Part shown: piece by piece, positions 15,744 through 26,516 of the stretch
How the letters are laid out: each line of letters starts with the position of its first letter
How positions within the stretch are numbered: the stretch's first letter is position 1
Source of the DNA: JBDRGX01 sp043817485 [NCBI: bacterium]
GTDB taxonomy: Bacteria > JBDRGX01
Length of the DNA stretch: 32,798 nucleotides
NCBI GenBank assembly: GCA_043817485.1
Contig: JBDRGX010000092.1
Coordinates: 1 to 32,798 of the forward strand
Direction of reading: 5' to 3'
Made by a program: the position numbers and the translations under genes
The notes under the pieces: model-generated
Database searches by the model: none
The model's input: the letters and a program-made list of their open reading frames with translations, nothing else
What the model was told of the DNA's origin: nothing

Positions 15744-16158
15744 GTTTTACCTCTTTTTTAAAATGCCGCAGGCAGGCTTTTAACCTGTGAAATAGGTTTA
15801 AAGAAAATGCAAAGTAAAACTATTCAAGTGTAATAAATGAATTTTTAAAAATTGTTGATTTTTGATAGCACATTAGGTTTTTTCATTCTATATTCTACAT
15901 TCTATTTAGAATGTTTCACGTGGAACAATTCATATTGTATTAAAAAAATCTTTAAAAATTTGAAAAACTGCTTTTCTTTTTTAAAAAATCATTCAGACAA
16001 ATAGATTCATCGTATACAACAACAAAAAATTGACGAATAATTCAAATTTTATGCAAGCAACTAACATTCGCCTACAAATAAAGTTATTTTTTTTATGTCA
16101 AATAAAATTAAGTCGTTATGTATAATCAAAAAATCAATTTATGGTGGGGAAAATAGTG
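15744..16158. other. Gene-free region holding the parS site
   Basis: About 415 bp between the HD-GYP gene and tRNA-Glu. It contains a parS-like palindrome (15912-15927), an adjacent ATTCTATTTAGAAT palindrome, and a small GCCGCAGGC palindrome near 15764. No reading frame is convincing and no RNA gene other than the flanking tRNA is seen. Confidence 0.55.
15912..15927. promoter_or_regulatory. parS chromosome-partition site
   Basis: TGTTTCACGTGGAACA differs at one position from the 16-bp consensus TGTTTCACGTGAAACA; its reverse complement TGTTCCACGTGAAACA is a well-known functional variant. parS is bound by ParB near the chromosome origin. Nearby rpmH-rnpA and gyrB fit an origin-proximal location. 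parA and parB are not in the window. Confidence 0.85.
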
Positions 16159-16233
16159 TGGTGCCCCCACGGGGACTTGAACCCCGCCGACCACCTTGAA
16201 AGGGTGGTGACCTAACCACTAGTCTAGGGGGGC
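16159..16233 (-). tRNA. tRNA-Glu (anticodon TTC)
   Basis: A 75-nt cloverleaf including an encoded CCA. The anticodon stem CCACC/GGTGG encloses CTTTCAA, the T-arm is CGGGG-TTCAAGT-CCCCG, and the D-arm is GAC...GTC. Acceptor pairs 1-6 are perfect (GCCCCC/GGGGGC), but position 7:66 appears as C opposite T. It lies five bases downstream of tRNA-Lys, so both come from one transcript, probably together with purA. Confidence 0.95.
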
Positions 16234-16238
16234 AAAAA

Positions 16239-16314
16239 TGGTGAGCCAGCTGGGACTTGAACCCAGGACACCTGCCTTAAAAGGGCAGTGCTCTACCAAC
16301 TGAGCTACTGGCCC
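16239..16314 (-). tRNA. tRNA-Lys (anticodon TTT)
   Basis: A 76-nt cloverleaf with encoded CCA. Acceptor GGGCCAG/CTGGCTC has one G-T pair; D-arm GCTC...GAGC; anticodon stem CTGCC/GGCAG with loop CTTTTAA; T-arm CTGGG-TTCAAGT-CCCAG. It begins 16 bp after the purA stop codon, so it may be processed from the serine/purine operon transcript. Confidence 0.96.
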
Positions 16315-16330
16315 GTAATTTTTGAAAAAT

Positions 16331-18531
<2,201 letters not shown>

Positions 18532-18532
18532 T

Positions 18533-19663
18533 TTAATTATTCTCCATTAATACTTCTTCAACTTTTTGTATTCCTTTTCCAAGTTCAACAGGTAATCCTA
18601 ATTCTTTTAAAACCATTTCTAATGCGGATATAATCGTAATTACAGTAAATATATCTGAATATCCCATTGAAGAAATTCTAAATATTTTTCCTTTTAAATG
18701 ACCTTGTCCTCCAGCAATAATAATACCATATTTTGAAGCCAATAATTTGATAATTTTACTAGCTTCAATTGGAGATTTAACAGTAGTTAAAGCATTTGCT
18801 GAAAAACCAGAAAATAATTCTAAACCTAAAGCCATAATTCCAGCTCGTGTTGCTTTAGATAATTTAGCATAACTTGCTATTAAATTTTCTAATCCTTGTT
18901 TTTTAATTAAAAAAAGCGATTCTTTTAAAGCAAACAATAAAGAAATTGCTGGCGTAAAAGGATTATCTTTTTTATCTTGTGCTTTTTTATAATCTCTAAG
19001 ATCCCAATAAAATCTTGGAGATTTTGAATTTTCTACTAATTTCCATGCTTTTTCATTGATAGAAAGAAATGCTAATCCTGGAGGAAGCATTAAAGCTTTT
19101 TGTGAACCAGCGACAACAACATCAACTCCCCATCCATCTGTATCCATTTCTTCAGCTCCTAACCCACTAATAGCATCAACTACTAAAACATAAGGCGTAT
19201 TTTTTAACATTTTGCTTATAGATTTGATATCTGTTAAAACTCCTGTAGAAGTTTCAACTAATGTAGTAAACACTACTTTAATATCTGGAAATTCATTTAA
19301 TTTATTTTTAATTTCATCTACTGAAACTGCTTTTCCCCATTCTACATCTAAAGAAATTACTTCTATATTATATCTTTCACAAATATCAGCCCATCTTTCT
19401 CCAAACTTTCCACCTTTTATTACTAAAGCTTTTTCTCTAGGCGAAAGAAGATTGACAACAGCTGATTCCATAGCACCAGTACCAGAAGATGCAAAAACAA
19501 AAATGTCATTTTTTGTTTTATAAACATATTTTAATCCTTCTATTATCTCTTCAAATAAAATTCTATATTCTTCTGTCCGATGATGAATAATAGGATAACT
19601 TTGAGACAATAATACCGAAGGAGGTATTTCTACAGGACCTGGTGTCATAATATATTTTTTCAT
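18533..19663 (-). CDS. Class V aminotransferase, alanine/serine-glyoxylate or phosphoserine aminotransferase type
   Basis: A 376-residue PLP enzyme. It begins MKKYIMTPGPVEIPPSVL, has SSGTGAMESAV (about 66-76) for phosphate binding, the aspartate in VVDAISGLGAEEMD and the Schiff-base lysine in AGSQKALMLPPG. The family includes alanine-glyoxylate and serine-pyruvate transaminases. Placed directly before serA, it most likely aminates 3-phosphohydroxypyruvate, standing in for classical SerC; this is inference from context. The frame is open to a TTG at 19684, but the ATG at 19663 sits 12 nt after AAAGGA and begins the conserved N-terminus. It heads the operon aminotransferase-serA-purA-tRNA-Lys-tRNA-Glu. 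Confidence 0.85.
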   Translation of the reverse strand: MKKYIMTPGPVEIPPSVLLSQSYPIIHHRTEEYRILFEEIIEGLKYVYKTKNDIFVFASSGTGAMESAVVNLLSPREKALVIKGGKFGERWADICERYNIEVISLDVEWGKAVSVDEIKNKLNEFPDIKVVFTTLVETSTGVLTDIKSISKMLKNTPYVLVVDAISGLGAEEMDTDGWGVDVVVAGSQKALMLPPGLAFLSINEKAWKLVENSKSPRFYWDLRDYKKAQDKKDNPFTPAISLLFALKESLFLIKKQGLENLIASYAKLSKATRAGIMALGLELFSGFSANALTTVKSPIEASKIIKLLASKYGIIIAGGQGHLKGKIFRISSMGYSDIFTVITIISALEMVLKELGLPVELGKGIQKVEEVLMENN

Positions 19664-19736
19664 TTCTTTTATATTTCCTTTCAAAAAATAATTTCATTTA
19701 TTGAATTTTTATAAAATTATGAATTTAGTATGGTTA

Positions 19737-19762
19737 AATATACAATATAAATATTTTGTCAA
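19737..19762 (-). promoter_or_regulatory. Candidate promoter of the serine/purA/tRNA operon
   Basis: On the minus strand TTGACA (19762-19757) is followed by TATATT (19742-19737) after a short 14-bp spacer; TATTTA, two bases further on, gives 16 bp. It lies about 75 nt upstream of the aminotransferase ATG. Confidence 0.4.
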
Positions 19763-19784
19763 TTTTTTTTTAAAAAATGTTATT

Positions 19785-22028
19785 TTAAAAAAATTGTTTA
19801 GATAATTTTTTTGCCATATTTAATTCTTCTTCTTTTTTTTCTATCTTTCCATCTATTTTTGCCAATAATATTTCATTAAGAATTTTTCCTAATAAAGGAG
19901 ATTCTTTAAAGCCATAACTAATTAAACTTTTTCCATTTATTTCTAATTTCATTTCTACTAAATGAGTAAAATAAAAAGAGATTCTTTTTTTGACTCTTAC
20001 TTTTTTACTTTTAGTCATCATATAAAGAAGTGTTTCATTCGGTAAATTTGTTAAATTTTTATAAATTTCACTTTTTTTTATTTTTTGAATTGAAAGTTTT
20101 TGAATTATTTCATCTGTTAATTTTTTAGTAATTGATATCACTACACAAGCATATTTACTCAATTTTAATCTTTTTGTTAAAAATATTGCTTCTTCTTCGT
20201 TTAATTTATCAATTAAAATAAGAAAATAAAAAAGATATTTTTCTACTACTTTTTTTAAAAATAAAAGATCAAACCAATTTAAAATTTGTTTTGCTCGAAC
20301 AAAAATTTCTCTCAAATAATTATCTAAATGAATTTTCGGATGAATAAATTTTAGTATTCCAAAATAATTTAATTTTTCAATAGGTTTTAAAGGGTCTAAT
20401 TCTTTTAACATATAAAACAATTCTTCTCTAAATCTCTCTATAGTTATTTTTTCTAACATTTTTGACTTAACAGCATTTTCTAATAATATAGCACTATGAG
20501 ATTCTATTTTAAATTTATATCTTTGCTCAAACCTAATTGCTCTCATAATTCGAGTAGGATCATCTATAAAACTAAAATTATGTAAAACTTTAATAATGCC
20601 ATTTTTTAAATCTCTTTGTCCTTGAAAAAAATCATACAAATCTCCAAATGAATTTTTATTTAAACTAATAGCTAACCCATTGATAGTAAAATCTCTTCGA
20701 TGAAGATCATGTTTAATCAAACTTTTTTCTACTGAAGGAAGAGCTCCAGGATGTTTATAAGATTCTTTTCGAGCAGAAGTAACATCAATTTTAATTTTAT
20801 TAGGTAAAAAAATAATGGCTGTATGAAATCGTGTATGAATTTTAAGATGTCCTCCTTTTTTTTGAACAAATTTTTTAGCAAATTCTATTCCATCGCCTTC
20901 TACAACAATATCAATATCTGTATTAGGAATAGACAATAAAACATCTCTTACAAAACCTCCTACTGCAAATACAAAATAATTAAATTCATCTGCTACTTTT
21001 CCTATTTCTTGAAGAAGTCCGTAAATATGCTTATAGGATCTACCTTGAATGATTTTTTTTAAATTTTTATGCTCTACTATTTCTTCTTTTTTTTCTAAAA
21101 TAATTTTTTTATTTTTAAGATGTTTTTTTAAAATTTGTAATAATTTTTTTTCTGTTTCTTCTAAAGATAAGTTTTTTACAACGGCTGAAGCAGCTGTGGG
21201 ATGTCCTCCCCCATGAAATTCTTGAAGGATAATATCTACATTAACTAAATCTATTCTACTTCGAGCAATAATTGAAATTCTATCATTTTTTTCAAAAAGA
21301 GTGAACAAACAATCTATTTTTTCTATATCTCGTAATTCGTGAGTTAAACTTGACAAATCTCTTTTATATTCATCTGCTTTTACAGAAGAAATAATGATTT
21401 TAACTCCATTAACAAAATATTCTTTTTGAGATTGAATCAATTTATTTATCAAAACAATTTGATCAACGCTAAGTTTTTCTTGAATAAAATCGGGAATAAT
21501 CTCTAAACGGGCTTTTTGGGTTAAAAGATACGAACACATAGCAATATCTCTTAAAGTAGTAGTTTTATAAGTAAGAAAACCAGTATCTTCATAAATACCA
21601 AAAGCAAATAAAGTTGCTTCTTCTGAAGTAAGCAAAATACCTTTTTTCTTTATAATTTCAGTTATAATAGTAACAGTTGCACCAAGTTCTTCTACATAAT
21701 TTTTTTCTCCAATTAAATCTCCAAAATGAGAAGAATGGTGATCAAAAATATGAAGTTTTAAATGAGGATTATCTAATATTTCTTCAAATTTTCCTATTCG
21801 AGTTTGAACTCTTGTGTCAACAATAATTAAACGAGTAATTTTTTCTAATTCAATATTTTTTATTTTAAAAAATTCATAGGAAAGTTTATGTTTTTCTAAA
21901 AAAATTCTTACATTTTCTTCGCAAGAACCTGGAAGAACAAGTTTAGCAAGAGGATATAATTTTTTAGCGGCAATCATCGATGCTATAGCATCAAAATCTG
22001 CATGAGTATGAGTAATTATAACATCCAA
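19785..22028 (-). CDS. DHH phosphoesterase fused to CCA-adding/poly(A) polymerase-type nucleotidyltransferase
   Basis: A 747-residue fusion. Residues 1-300 are a DHH/DHHA1 phosphoesterase: THTHADFDAIASM at 6-18, IIVDTR at 68-73, DHHSS at 96-100 and GGGHPTAASAV at 273-283. From about 335 a class II tRNA nucleotidyltransferase follows: AVGGFVRD (355-362), DIDIVVEGDG (371-380), HRRDFTINGLA and RIMRAIRFEQRYKF. The same order is known in several phyla, usually with two CBS domains between; here only about 25 linker residues are present. It should repair or build tRNA 3' CCA ends, although both tRNAs here encode CCA. The start is TTG with GGAG seven bases upstream; no in-frame ATG fits. Confidence 0.88.
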   Translation of the reverse strand: MDVIITHTHADFDAIASMIAAKKLYPLAKLVLPGSCEENVRIFLEKHKLSYEFFKIKNIELEKITRLIIVDTRVQTRIGKFEEILDNPHLKLHIFDHHSSHFGDLIGEKNYVEELGATVTIITEIIKKKGILLTSEEATLFAFGIYEDTGFLTYKTTTLRDIAMCSYLLTQKARLEIIPDFIQEKLSVDQIVLINKLIQSQKEYFVNGVKIIISSVKADEYKRDLSSLTHELRDIEKIDCLFTLFEKNDRISIIARSRIDLVNVDIILQEFHGGGHPTAASAVVKNLSLEETEKKLLQILKKHLKNKKIILEKKEEIVEHKNLKKIIQGRSYKHIYGLLQEIGKVADEFNYFVFAVGGFVRDVLLSIPNTDIDIVVEGDGIEFAKKFVQKKGGHLKIHTRFHTAIIFLPNKIKIDVTSARKESYKHPGALPSVEKSLIKHDLHRRDFTINGLAISLNKNSFGDLYDFFQGQRDLKNGIIKVLHNFSFIDDPTRIMRAIRFEQRYKFKIESHSAILLENAVKSKMLEKITIERFREELFYMLKELDPLKPIEKLNYFGILKFIHPKIHLDNYLREIFVRAKQILNWFDLLFLKKVVEKYLFYFLILIDKLNEEEAIFLTKRLKLSKYACVVISITKKLTDEIIQKLSIQKIKKSEIYKNLTNLPNETLLYMMTKSKKVRVKKRISFYFTHLVEMKLEINGKSLISYGFKESPLLGKILNEILLAKIDGKIEKKEEELNMAKKLSKQFF

Positions 22029-22215
22029 AAAATATCTCCATTTTTATACTAATTTGTAATCAAAAATCCGAATATCGAAAAACAAATCCAAATGACAAAA
22101 ATCCGAAATTCAAAACATTGTAGAGACAGTGGCTTGTCCCTGTCCGTTATTAGAAAATTACGAACAATCACAAGGATTGTTTAATTATAATTTGGCATAA
22201 ATTCTAATAATATAA
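22029..22215. repeat. Degenerate repeat filler
   Basis: Contains AATCCGAA/CAAATGAC/AAAATTCAAAAC-type motifs also seen at 23085-23130, and GTCCCTGTCCGTTATTAG (about 22136-22153), similar to TGTTCCGTTATTAG at 23216-23229. No gene is seen. Confidence 0.45.
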
Positions 22216-22446
22216 TCAGTCAATTTTTTCAATATCTTTTATTTCTTGTGTTTTAAAAATTTCTTCTATTCTCTGTTTTACTTTTTCGCTTCTATCTTTA
22301 ACTTTATTCTTTATTTCTATTGCTTTTTGTTTACTTTTCAATAAAGTTTCATTATAAATTTTAACTTTTTTTGAAACACAAGAAAAAAACTTAAATGTAC
22401 AAAAAATAAAAAAAATTAAGAAAACAAGAAATAAAAATTTTTTCAT
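22216..22446 (-). CDS. Small membrane-anchored protein of unknown function
   Basis: 76 residues: an N-terminal hydrophobic segment (about 4-24, with FFSCVS just after it, a possible but weak lipobox) and a highly charged, lysine/glutamate-rich helical tail (28-76) that could form a coiled coil. I do not recognise a family. It starts 18 bp after yidD on the same strand; AGAGGAT lies about 14 nt before the ATG, rather far. It occupies the place where yidC normally follows yidD. Its composition resembles neighbouring genes, so it is probably real, but the evidence is positional. Confidence 0.5.
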   Translation of the reverse strand: MKKFLFLVFLIFFIFCTFKFFSCVSKKVKIYNETLLKSKQKAIEIKNKVKDRSEKVKQRIEEIFKTQEIKDIEKID

Positions 22447-22464
22447 TATTTTTCAATTATCCTC

Positions 22465-22683
22465 TTATATTGGATCATATCCACCTTTATTAAAAGGATG
22501 ACATTTAATTATTCTTTTAAAAAACAACATTATTCCTTTTTTTATTCCATATTTTTTAAAAGCAATTATAGTATATGCTGAACAACTTGGATAAAATCGA
22601 CAACAACGAAAAAAAACAATTTTTTGATAAATCTTTATTAAAAAAATAATCACAAATAATAAATAATTATTCACAAATTTCAT
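22465..22683 (-). CDS. yidD: Membrane protein insertion efficiency factor YidD
   Basis: A 72-residue protein with the family pattern [39 protein letters not shown] and the C-terminal GYDPI. YidD assists YidC-dependent insertion of inner-membrane proteins; it has an amphipathic N-terminal helix (residues 4-24). The ATG lies 17 bp inside the end of rnpA, the usual overlapping arrangement. Confidence 0.95.
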   Translation of the reverse strand: MKFVNNYLLFVIIFLIKIYQKIVFFRCCRFYPSCSAYTIIAFKKYGIKKGIMLFFKRIIKCHPFNKGGYDPI

Positions 22684-23032
22684 TTTTATATATTTTTGCT
22701 AAAATAAATAATTGTTTTATTTTTTGATATATTCCAACATAAGAATAATCATCCAAATTTTTTCTTACTACTAAAACAATTTCAATATTTTCTTTTAAAT
22801 TATTTTTATTTAACCTAAATATTTCTCTTGAAATTCTTTTTATTCTATTTCTTGATACAGCTTTTTTTATTTTTCGAGAAATAGAAATACCTAATTTTCT
22901 AATACCTTCTTTTTCTAAAACAACTAACATAAATTCATTATTAGCACAATAAAACTTTTTCCCTTTTGCAAAAATTTCATCAAATTCTTTTCTTTTTTTA
23001 ATTCTTTCATCTTTTTTGAAAGTATATTTCAT
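22667..23032 (-). CDS. rnpA: Ribonuclease P protein component
   Basis: A 121-residue basic protein that binds RNase P RNA and helps remove tRNA 5' leaders. The diagnostic RNR motif is in [16 protein letters not shown] (about 58-73), and the N-terminal [18 protein letters not shown] is typical. It overlaps yidD at its 3' end. It is unusually far from rpmH, with 275 bp of repeat-rich sequence between them. Confidence 0.95.
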   Translation of the reverse strand: MKYTFKKDERIKKRKEFDEIFAKGKKFYCANNEFMLVVLEKEGIRKLGISISRKIKKAVSRNRIKRISREIFRLNKNNLKENIEIVLVVRKNLDDYSYVGIYQKIKQLFILAKIYKNEICE

Positions 23033-23307
23033 TTTAATTTTTATATGCTTTCATTTCCATATTCCATACATTTATATTAATACTAATAAAAAAATCCGAA
23101 ACAAATACGAATGACCAAAATTCAAAACAAATTTAAAATTTCTAATTTTCAATTGAAATAAATACAAAGGTTTCTACCAATAATTCTAACCCCCGAAGGA
23201 ATGGCATTATTGCCCTGTTCCGTTATTAGAGAACCACAGACAACCCCAAGAAATTATCCTCCTTACATTTGAATGATCAAAATACAAAACAATTGAAAAA
23301 CGATATA
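23033..23307. repeat. Repeat-rich spacer between rpmH and rnpA
   Basis: Holds AATCCGAAAC...GACCAAAATTCAAAAC motifs (cf. 22060-22115), a copy at 23150-23180 of the 14329-14360 block ending TTTCTACC, and a degenerate CCGAAGGAATGGCATTATTGCC segment recalling the hairpin repeat core. No gene is seen. Confidence 0.55.
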
Positions 23308-23442
23308 TTAAACTGCTATTTTTTTTCTTCCTTTTCTTCTTCTTCTGTTTAACACTTCTTGTCCATCAGATGTGCTCATTCTTTTAAGAAATCCATGCTT
23401 TTTATGTCTTTTTCTCACATTTGGTTGATATGTTCTTTTCAT
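23308..23442 (-). CDS. rpmH: Large ribosomal subunit protein bL34
   Basis: A 44-residue basic protein beginning [18 protein letters not shown] and ending [13 protein letters not shown], typical of bL34. GGAG lies 8-9 nt before the ATG at 23442. The gene is upstream of rnpA and yidD in the classical origin-region order, but separated from rnpA by repeats. Confidence 0.97.
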   Translation of the reverse strand: MKRTYQPNVRKRHKKHGFLKRMSTSDGQEVLNRRRRKGRKKIAV

Positions 23443-23514
23443 TAAAAATATCTCCTATGATTTATTTCCTCTATTTTCTAAAAATTACATTAAAAATATT
23501 TTAAACTTTTTAGT

Positions 23515-23781
23515 TTATTTTCTAATGCCTAATTTTTTAATTAAATCTTTATATTTTTCTTTACTTTTTGTTTCTATATATTTAAGTAATTTTCTTCTTT
23601 GTCCAACTAATTTTAAAAGTCCAAGTTTTGATTGATGGTCTTTTTTGTTAGTTTTAAAATGTTCTGTAAGATAACTAATTCTTTCTGTAAGTAAAGCAAC
23701 TTGTACTTCTGAAGATCCAGTATCCTTTTCATGGATTTTGTAATCATTAATTATTTTTTGTTTTTCTTCTACATCAAACAT
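23515..23781 (-). CDS. rpsO: Small ribosomal subunit protein uS15
   Basis: An 88-residue protein with the uS15 signature [19 protein letters not shown] (17-35) and the 16S-binding [28 protein letters not shown] precedes the ATG by 13 nt. It follows dgt by 17 bp and is probably cotranscribed with it. Length is the family norm. Confidence 0.97.
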   Translation of the reverse strand: MFDVEEKQKIINDYKIHEKDTGSSEVQVALLTERISYLTEHFKTNKKDHQSKLGLLKLVGQRRKLLKYIETKSKEKYKDLIKKLGIRK

Positions 23782-23798
23782 TTTTTTTAAAATACCTC

Positions 23799-24956
23799 CT
23801 ATACTCTTTCATAAGGAATGAAAAGTTTAATATATTCATCTTGAGCATAACGATCTGTCATGCCACTAATATAATCGGTTAAAGATTTTTTAAATTCTAA
23901 ACTATTTTTAATTTTTTCTAATTCTTGTTCGTTTAATATTCTTATGTTTACATTTTGAAAACTACATTTTCTAAATACTTCATCAGGTAATTGTAATGGA
24001 TCTTTTTTATAACTTGTATATAAATCTCTTATAAATTTTCTTGCTTTAGCATCCATTCTTTTTATTCGATAATTGTTATAAATATATTCTAATAAAAAGG
24101 ATCTTAATTCTTGTTCGGATTTTTTAATTTCTAAATTAAAATCAATAATAAATATTTCTTTATTAAAATTAAATAAACTAAAATTTATAATATCTGTCAC
24201 TAAAAAATCAATTAATTTTTTTATAAAAAAATCACTATTTATTTTTTCTGATATTTCTAATTTATTAAAAATAGATAATTTTTTTAATTGTGAAAAAGAA
24301 ATAATTTCTTCTCTTAATCCATCATCTAAATCATGACTATCTTGTGCTATTTCATCAGCAATAGCAACTACTTGTCCTTCTAATGTGCTTAAAATTTCTG
24401 GAAGAAGATCTGGATATACACCTTTTCTAATTAAAGTATGCTTTAAAATACCTTCTCTTACTTCCCAAGTTAAATTTAAACCATCATATTCTTCATATTT
24501 TTTTTCTAATTCATCTACGACTCTAATGCTATGATCATTATGTTTAAACCCATTTAACCCTTCTTCTAAAAGAATAGCATTTAATTCTATTTCTCCAGAA
24601 TGTCCAAAAGGAGTATGTCCTAAATCATGTCCTAATGCAATAGCGCGAGTTAAATCTTCATTTAAGCCCAATGCTCGTGCAATAGTAGTAGAAATTTGAA
24701 CTACTTCAATCGTGTGAGTCAATCGTGTACGAGGATGATCTCCTTCATGATTAACAAAAACCTGTGTTTTATATTCCAATCTTCGAAAAGATTTACTATG
24801 AACAATTCTATCTATATCTCTTTGAAAGGATGTTCTAAAAGTATGTTCTTTTATTTTTATTTTTCTTCCTTTGGAATTAATACTTTTAGTAGCATAAAAA
24901 GCTAAATTTTTTAATTCAAATTGTTCTTGTTGCTCACGAGAAATCATTTTTATCAT
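23799..24956 (-). CDS. dgt: Deoxyguanosinetriphosphate triphosphohydrolase-like HD protein
   Basis: A 385-residue HD-domain hydrolase that splits dNTPs into nucleoside and triphosphate. [17 protein letters not shown] (about 50-66), [10 protein letters not shown] (H in the metal site, 77-86) and [16 protein letters not shown] (106-121) give the HD residues; the last Asp ligand is in [12 protein letters not shown]. The C-terminal region is typical of the family. Two ATGs are close (24956 and 24947), neither with a Shine-Dalgarno. A TTGACA/TATTAA promoter puts the transcript start at about the first ATG, so the mRNA may be nearly leaderless. Confidence 0.9.
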   Translation of the reverse strand: MIKMISREQQEQFELKNLAFYATKSINSKGRKIKIKEHTFRTSFQRDIDRIVHSKSFRRLEYKTQVFVNHEGDHPRTRLTHTIEVVQISTTIARALGLNEDLTRAIALGHDLGHTPFGHSGEIELNAILLEEGLNGFKHNDHSIRVVDELEKKYEEYDGLNLTWEVREGILKHTLIRKGVYPDLLPEILSTLEGQVVAIADEIAQDSHDLDDGLREEIISFSQLKKLSIFNKLEISEKINSDFFIKKLIDFLVTDIINFSLFNFNKEIFIIDFNLEIKKSEQELRSFLLEYIYNNYRIKRMDAKARKFIRDLYTSYKKDPLQLPDEVFRKCSFQNVNIRILNEQELEKIKNSLEFKKSLTDYISGMTDRYAQDEYIKLFIPYERV

Positions 24957-24961
24957 ATTTT

Positions 24962-24989
24962 TTAATATCTAATTATATTTTTTTGTCAA
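24962..24989 (-). promoter_or_regulatory. Candidate promoter of dgt-rpsO
   Basis: On the minus strand TTGACA (24989-24984), 16-bp spacer, TATTAA (24967-24962). Initiation would fall at about 24955, at the first ATG of dgt. Confidence 0.45.
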
Positions 24990-25050
24990 TCTTTTTTAAA
25001 AAAACTAATATTGTATTTTTTTTATAATAAAAGAAAAAAAATAAAAAATA

Positions 25051-25079
25051 TTGACTTTCTATTTTTTTAATAAGTTAAT
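25051..25079 (+). promoter_or_regulatory. Weak candidate promoter of the glycosyltransferase pair
   Basis: TTGACT (25051-25056), 17-bp spacer, GTTAAT (25074-25079), each a partial match. The leader to the ATG at 25368 would be about 280 nt and include the GC-rich hairpins. Confidence 0.25.
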
Positions 25080-25367
25080 ATTCTTTGTTTTTTTGTAAAA
25101 AAATTATAACATAAATTTATAAATTTAGCAATTTTAAAAAAGCAAAAATATATCATAGAAAACAGAATATAATTAAAAATGAAGGAAAATAATAATAAAA
25201 AATAGAACACAGAAGTCAGAATGAAATTTTGATAGAAAAATTCCACCCCCTGTCCTAACGGACAACCCCCCGCCAGCGGGGGACATAAGAAATAAACAAA
25301 AAAAATTTTAGATTTTGGATTGAAATTTGAGAATTAAACAAAAATTAATTAGGAGATTTATTAAAAA

Positions 25368-26516
25368 ATGAATGTTTTAATTATAAAAAATGATCCTACA
25401 ATTATTAATTCTATTGGCACAGGTTCTTTACAAAGACATATTACTTATGCAAATTCTCTAAAAAAGCTTTTTGTTGTAACAAAAACAATAGGAGGTAGTT
25501 CTAAAATTTTATATCCAACTGAAAATTTCGAGATCCATCCTACTGCTTTAAAACACAAATGCTTTTTTACACCAATAGCATTTAAACTCGCAAATGAAAT
25601 CATTAAAAAAAATACTATAGATGTAATTATAACTCAAGATCCTTTTGAATGTGGACTTATAGGTTATGTTCTTAGCAAAAAATATAAAATTCCTTTAAGT
25701 GTAGAATTAAGAGCTGATATTATAGATAATTTTTTTTATTTAAAAGAAAAATTTATAAATCTTATATTTAACCAATTAGGTAAATTTATTTTAAAAAAAG
25801 CAGATACTATAGATGTAGGAACATTTTATGAAAAAAAGAAATTAATTTCTTTTTTTAAAATACCAGAACACAAAATTTTAGTAATTCCAACACCTATTAA
25901 TTTTAATTCATTTCTTCAAGAATTTAATGATGAAATAAGAAATTTTTATTTGAATAAAGGCTTTGATAAAATAGTTCTTTCTGTTGGAAGAATAGAAAAA
26001 CAAAAAGATTTTCCTACTTTATTAAAATCTGCCAAAATAATAATTAAATCTTTTCCTAAAACACTTTTTCTTATTGTTGGAGAAGGTAGTAATTTATTGC
26101 ATTTAAAAAAAATAGTTCAAACTCAATTTTTTGAAAAAAATATAATTTTTACTGGATTTATTTCTTATAATGAAATTCCAAAATATTATGCAGCATGTGA
26201 TGTTTTTGTAATGAGTTCTGTATATGAAGGCACTTCTAAAACTCTTCAAGAAGCTGGAGTAACAAAAAAACCATGCATTACTACTAATTTTGCTGGAGCC
26301 AATGAAGTAATCATAAACAATCAAACAGGGTTTGTTGTTCCTATTAAAAATTTTAAAACATTAGCAGAAAAAATTATATATCTTCTTCAAAATTCAGATA
26401 TAGCACAAAAAATGGGAAATGATAGTAAAGAATATATTTTGAATAAATTTTCTGAAAAAAAGAATATTGAAAAATATATTGAAAAAATATTTTTTACAGG
26501 AAAAATAAAAAAATGA
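25368..26516 (+). CDS. Glycosyltransferase family 4 (GT-B fold)
   Basis: A 382-residue cytoplasmic or membrane-peripheral glycosyltransferase. The N-terminal half is the acceptor domain; the C-terminal half has ILSVGRIEKQKDFPTLL-type and SSVYEGTSKTLQEAGV motifs, the latter containing the EX7E-like pair that binds the nucleotide sugar. It should build a surface glycan, but donor and acceptor are unknown. GGAG lies about 13 nt before the ATG at 25368. Its stop overlaps the next glycosyltransferase start (ATGA), so both are coupled and probably act on the same glycan. Confidence 0.88.
   Translation: MNVLIIKNDPTIINSIGTGSLQRHITYANSLKKLFVVTKTIGGSSKILYPTENFEIHPTALKHKCFFTPIAFKLANEIIKKNTIDVIITQDPFECGLIGYVLSKKYKIPLSVELRADIIDNFFYLKEKFINLIFNQLGKFILKKADTIDVGTFYEKKKLISFFKIPEHKILVIPTPINFNSFLQEFNDEIRNFYLNKGFDKIVLSVGRIEKQKDFPTLLKSAKIIIKSFPKTLFLIVGEGSNLLHLKKIVQTQFFEKNIIFTGFISYNEIPKYYAACDVFVMSSVYEGTSKTLQEAGVTKKPCITTNFAGANEVIINNQTGFVVPIKNFKTLAEKIIYLLQNSDIAQKMGNDSKEYILNKFSEKKNIEKYIEKIFFTGKIKK

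Larger units (their letters stand above)
24957..25367. other. Divergent intergenic region with promoters and GC-rich hairpins
   Basis: 411 bp between dgt and the glycosyltransferases, without a gene. It holds the dgt promoter, a possible plus-strand promoter, degenerate ACAGAAGTCAGAA repeats near 25204-25222, and two neighbouring hairpins: TGTCC-TAAC-GGACA (25251-25264) and a 7-bp CCCCCGC/GCGGGGG stem (25267-25282). The latter two are strikingly GC-rich for this sequence. Confidence 0.6.

Noticed and set aside
24696-24905. Plus-strand frame inside dgt.
   Set aside because: It is a shadow of the well-supported dgt gene on the other strand.
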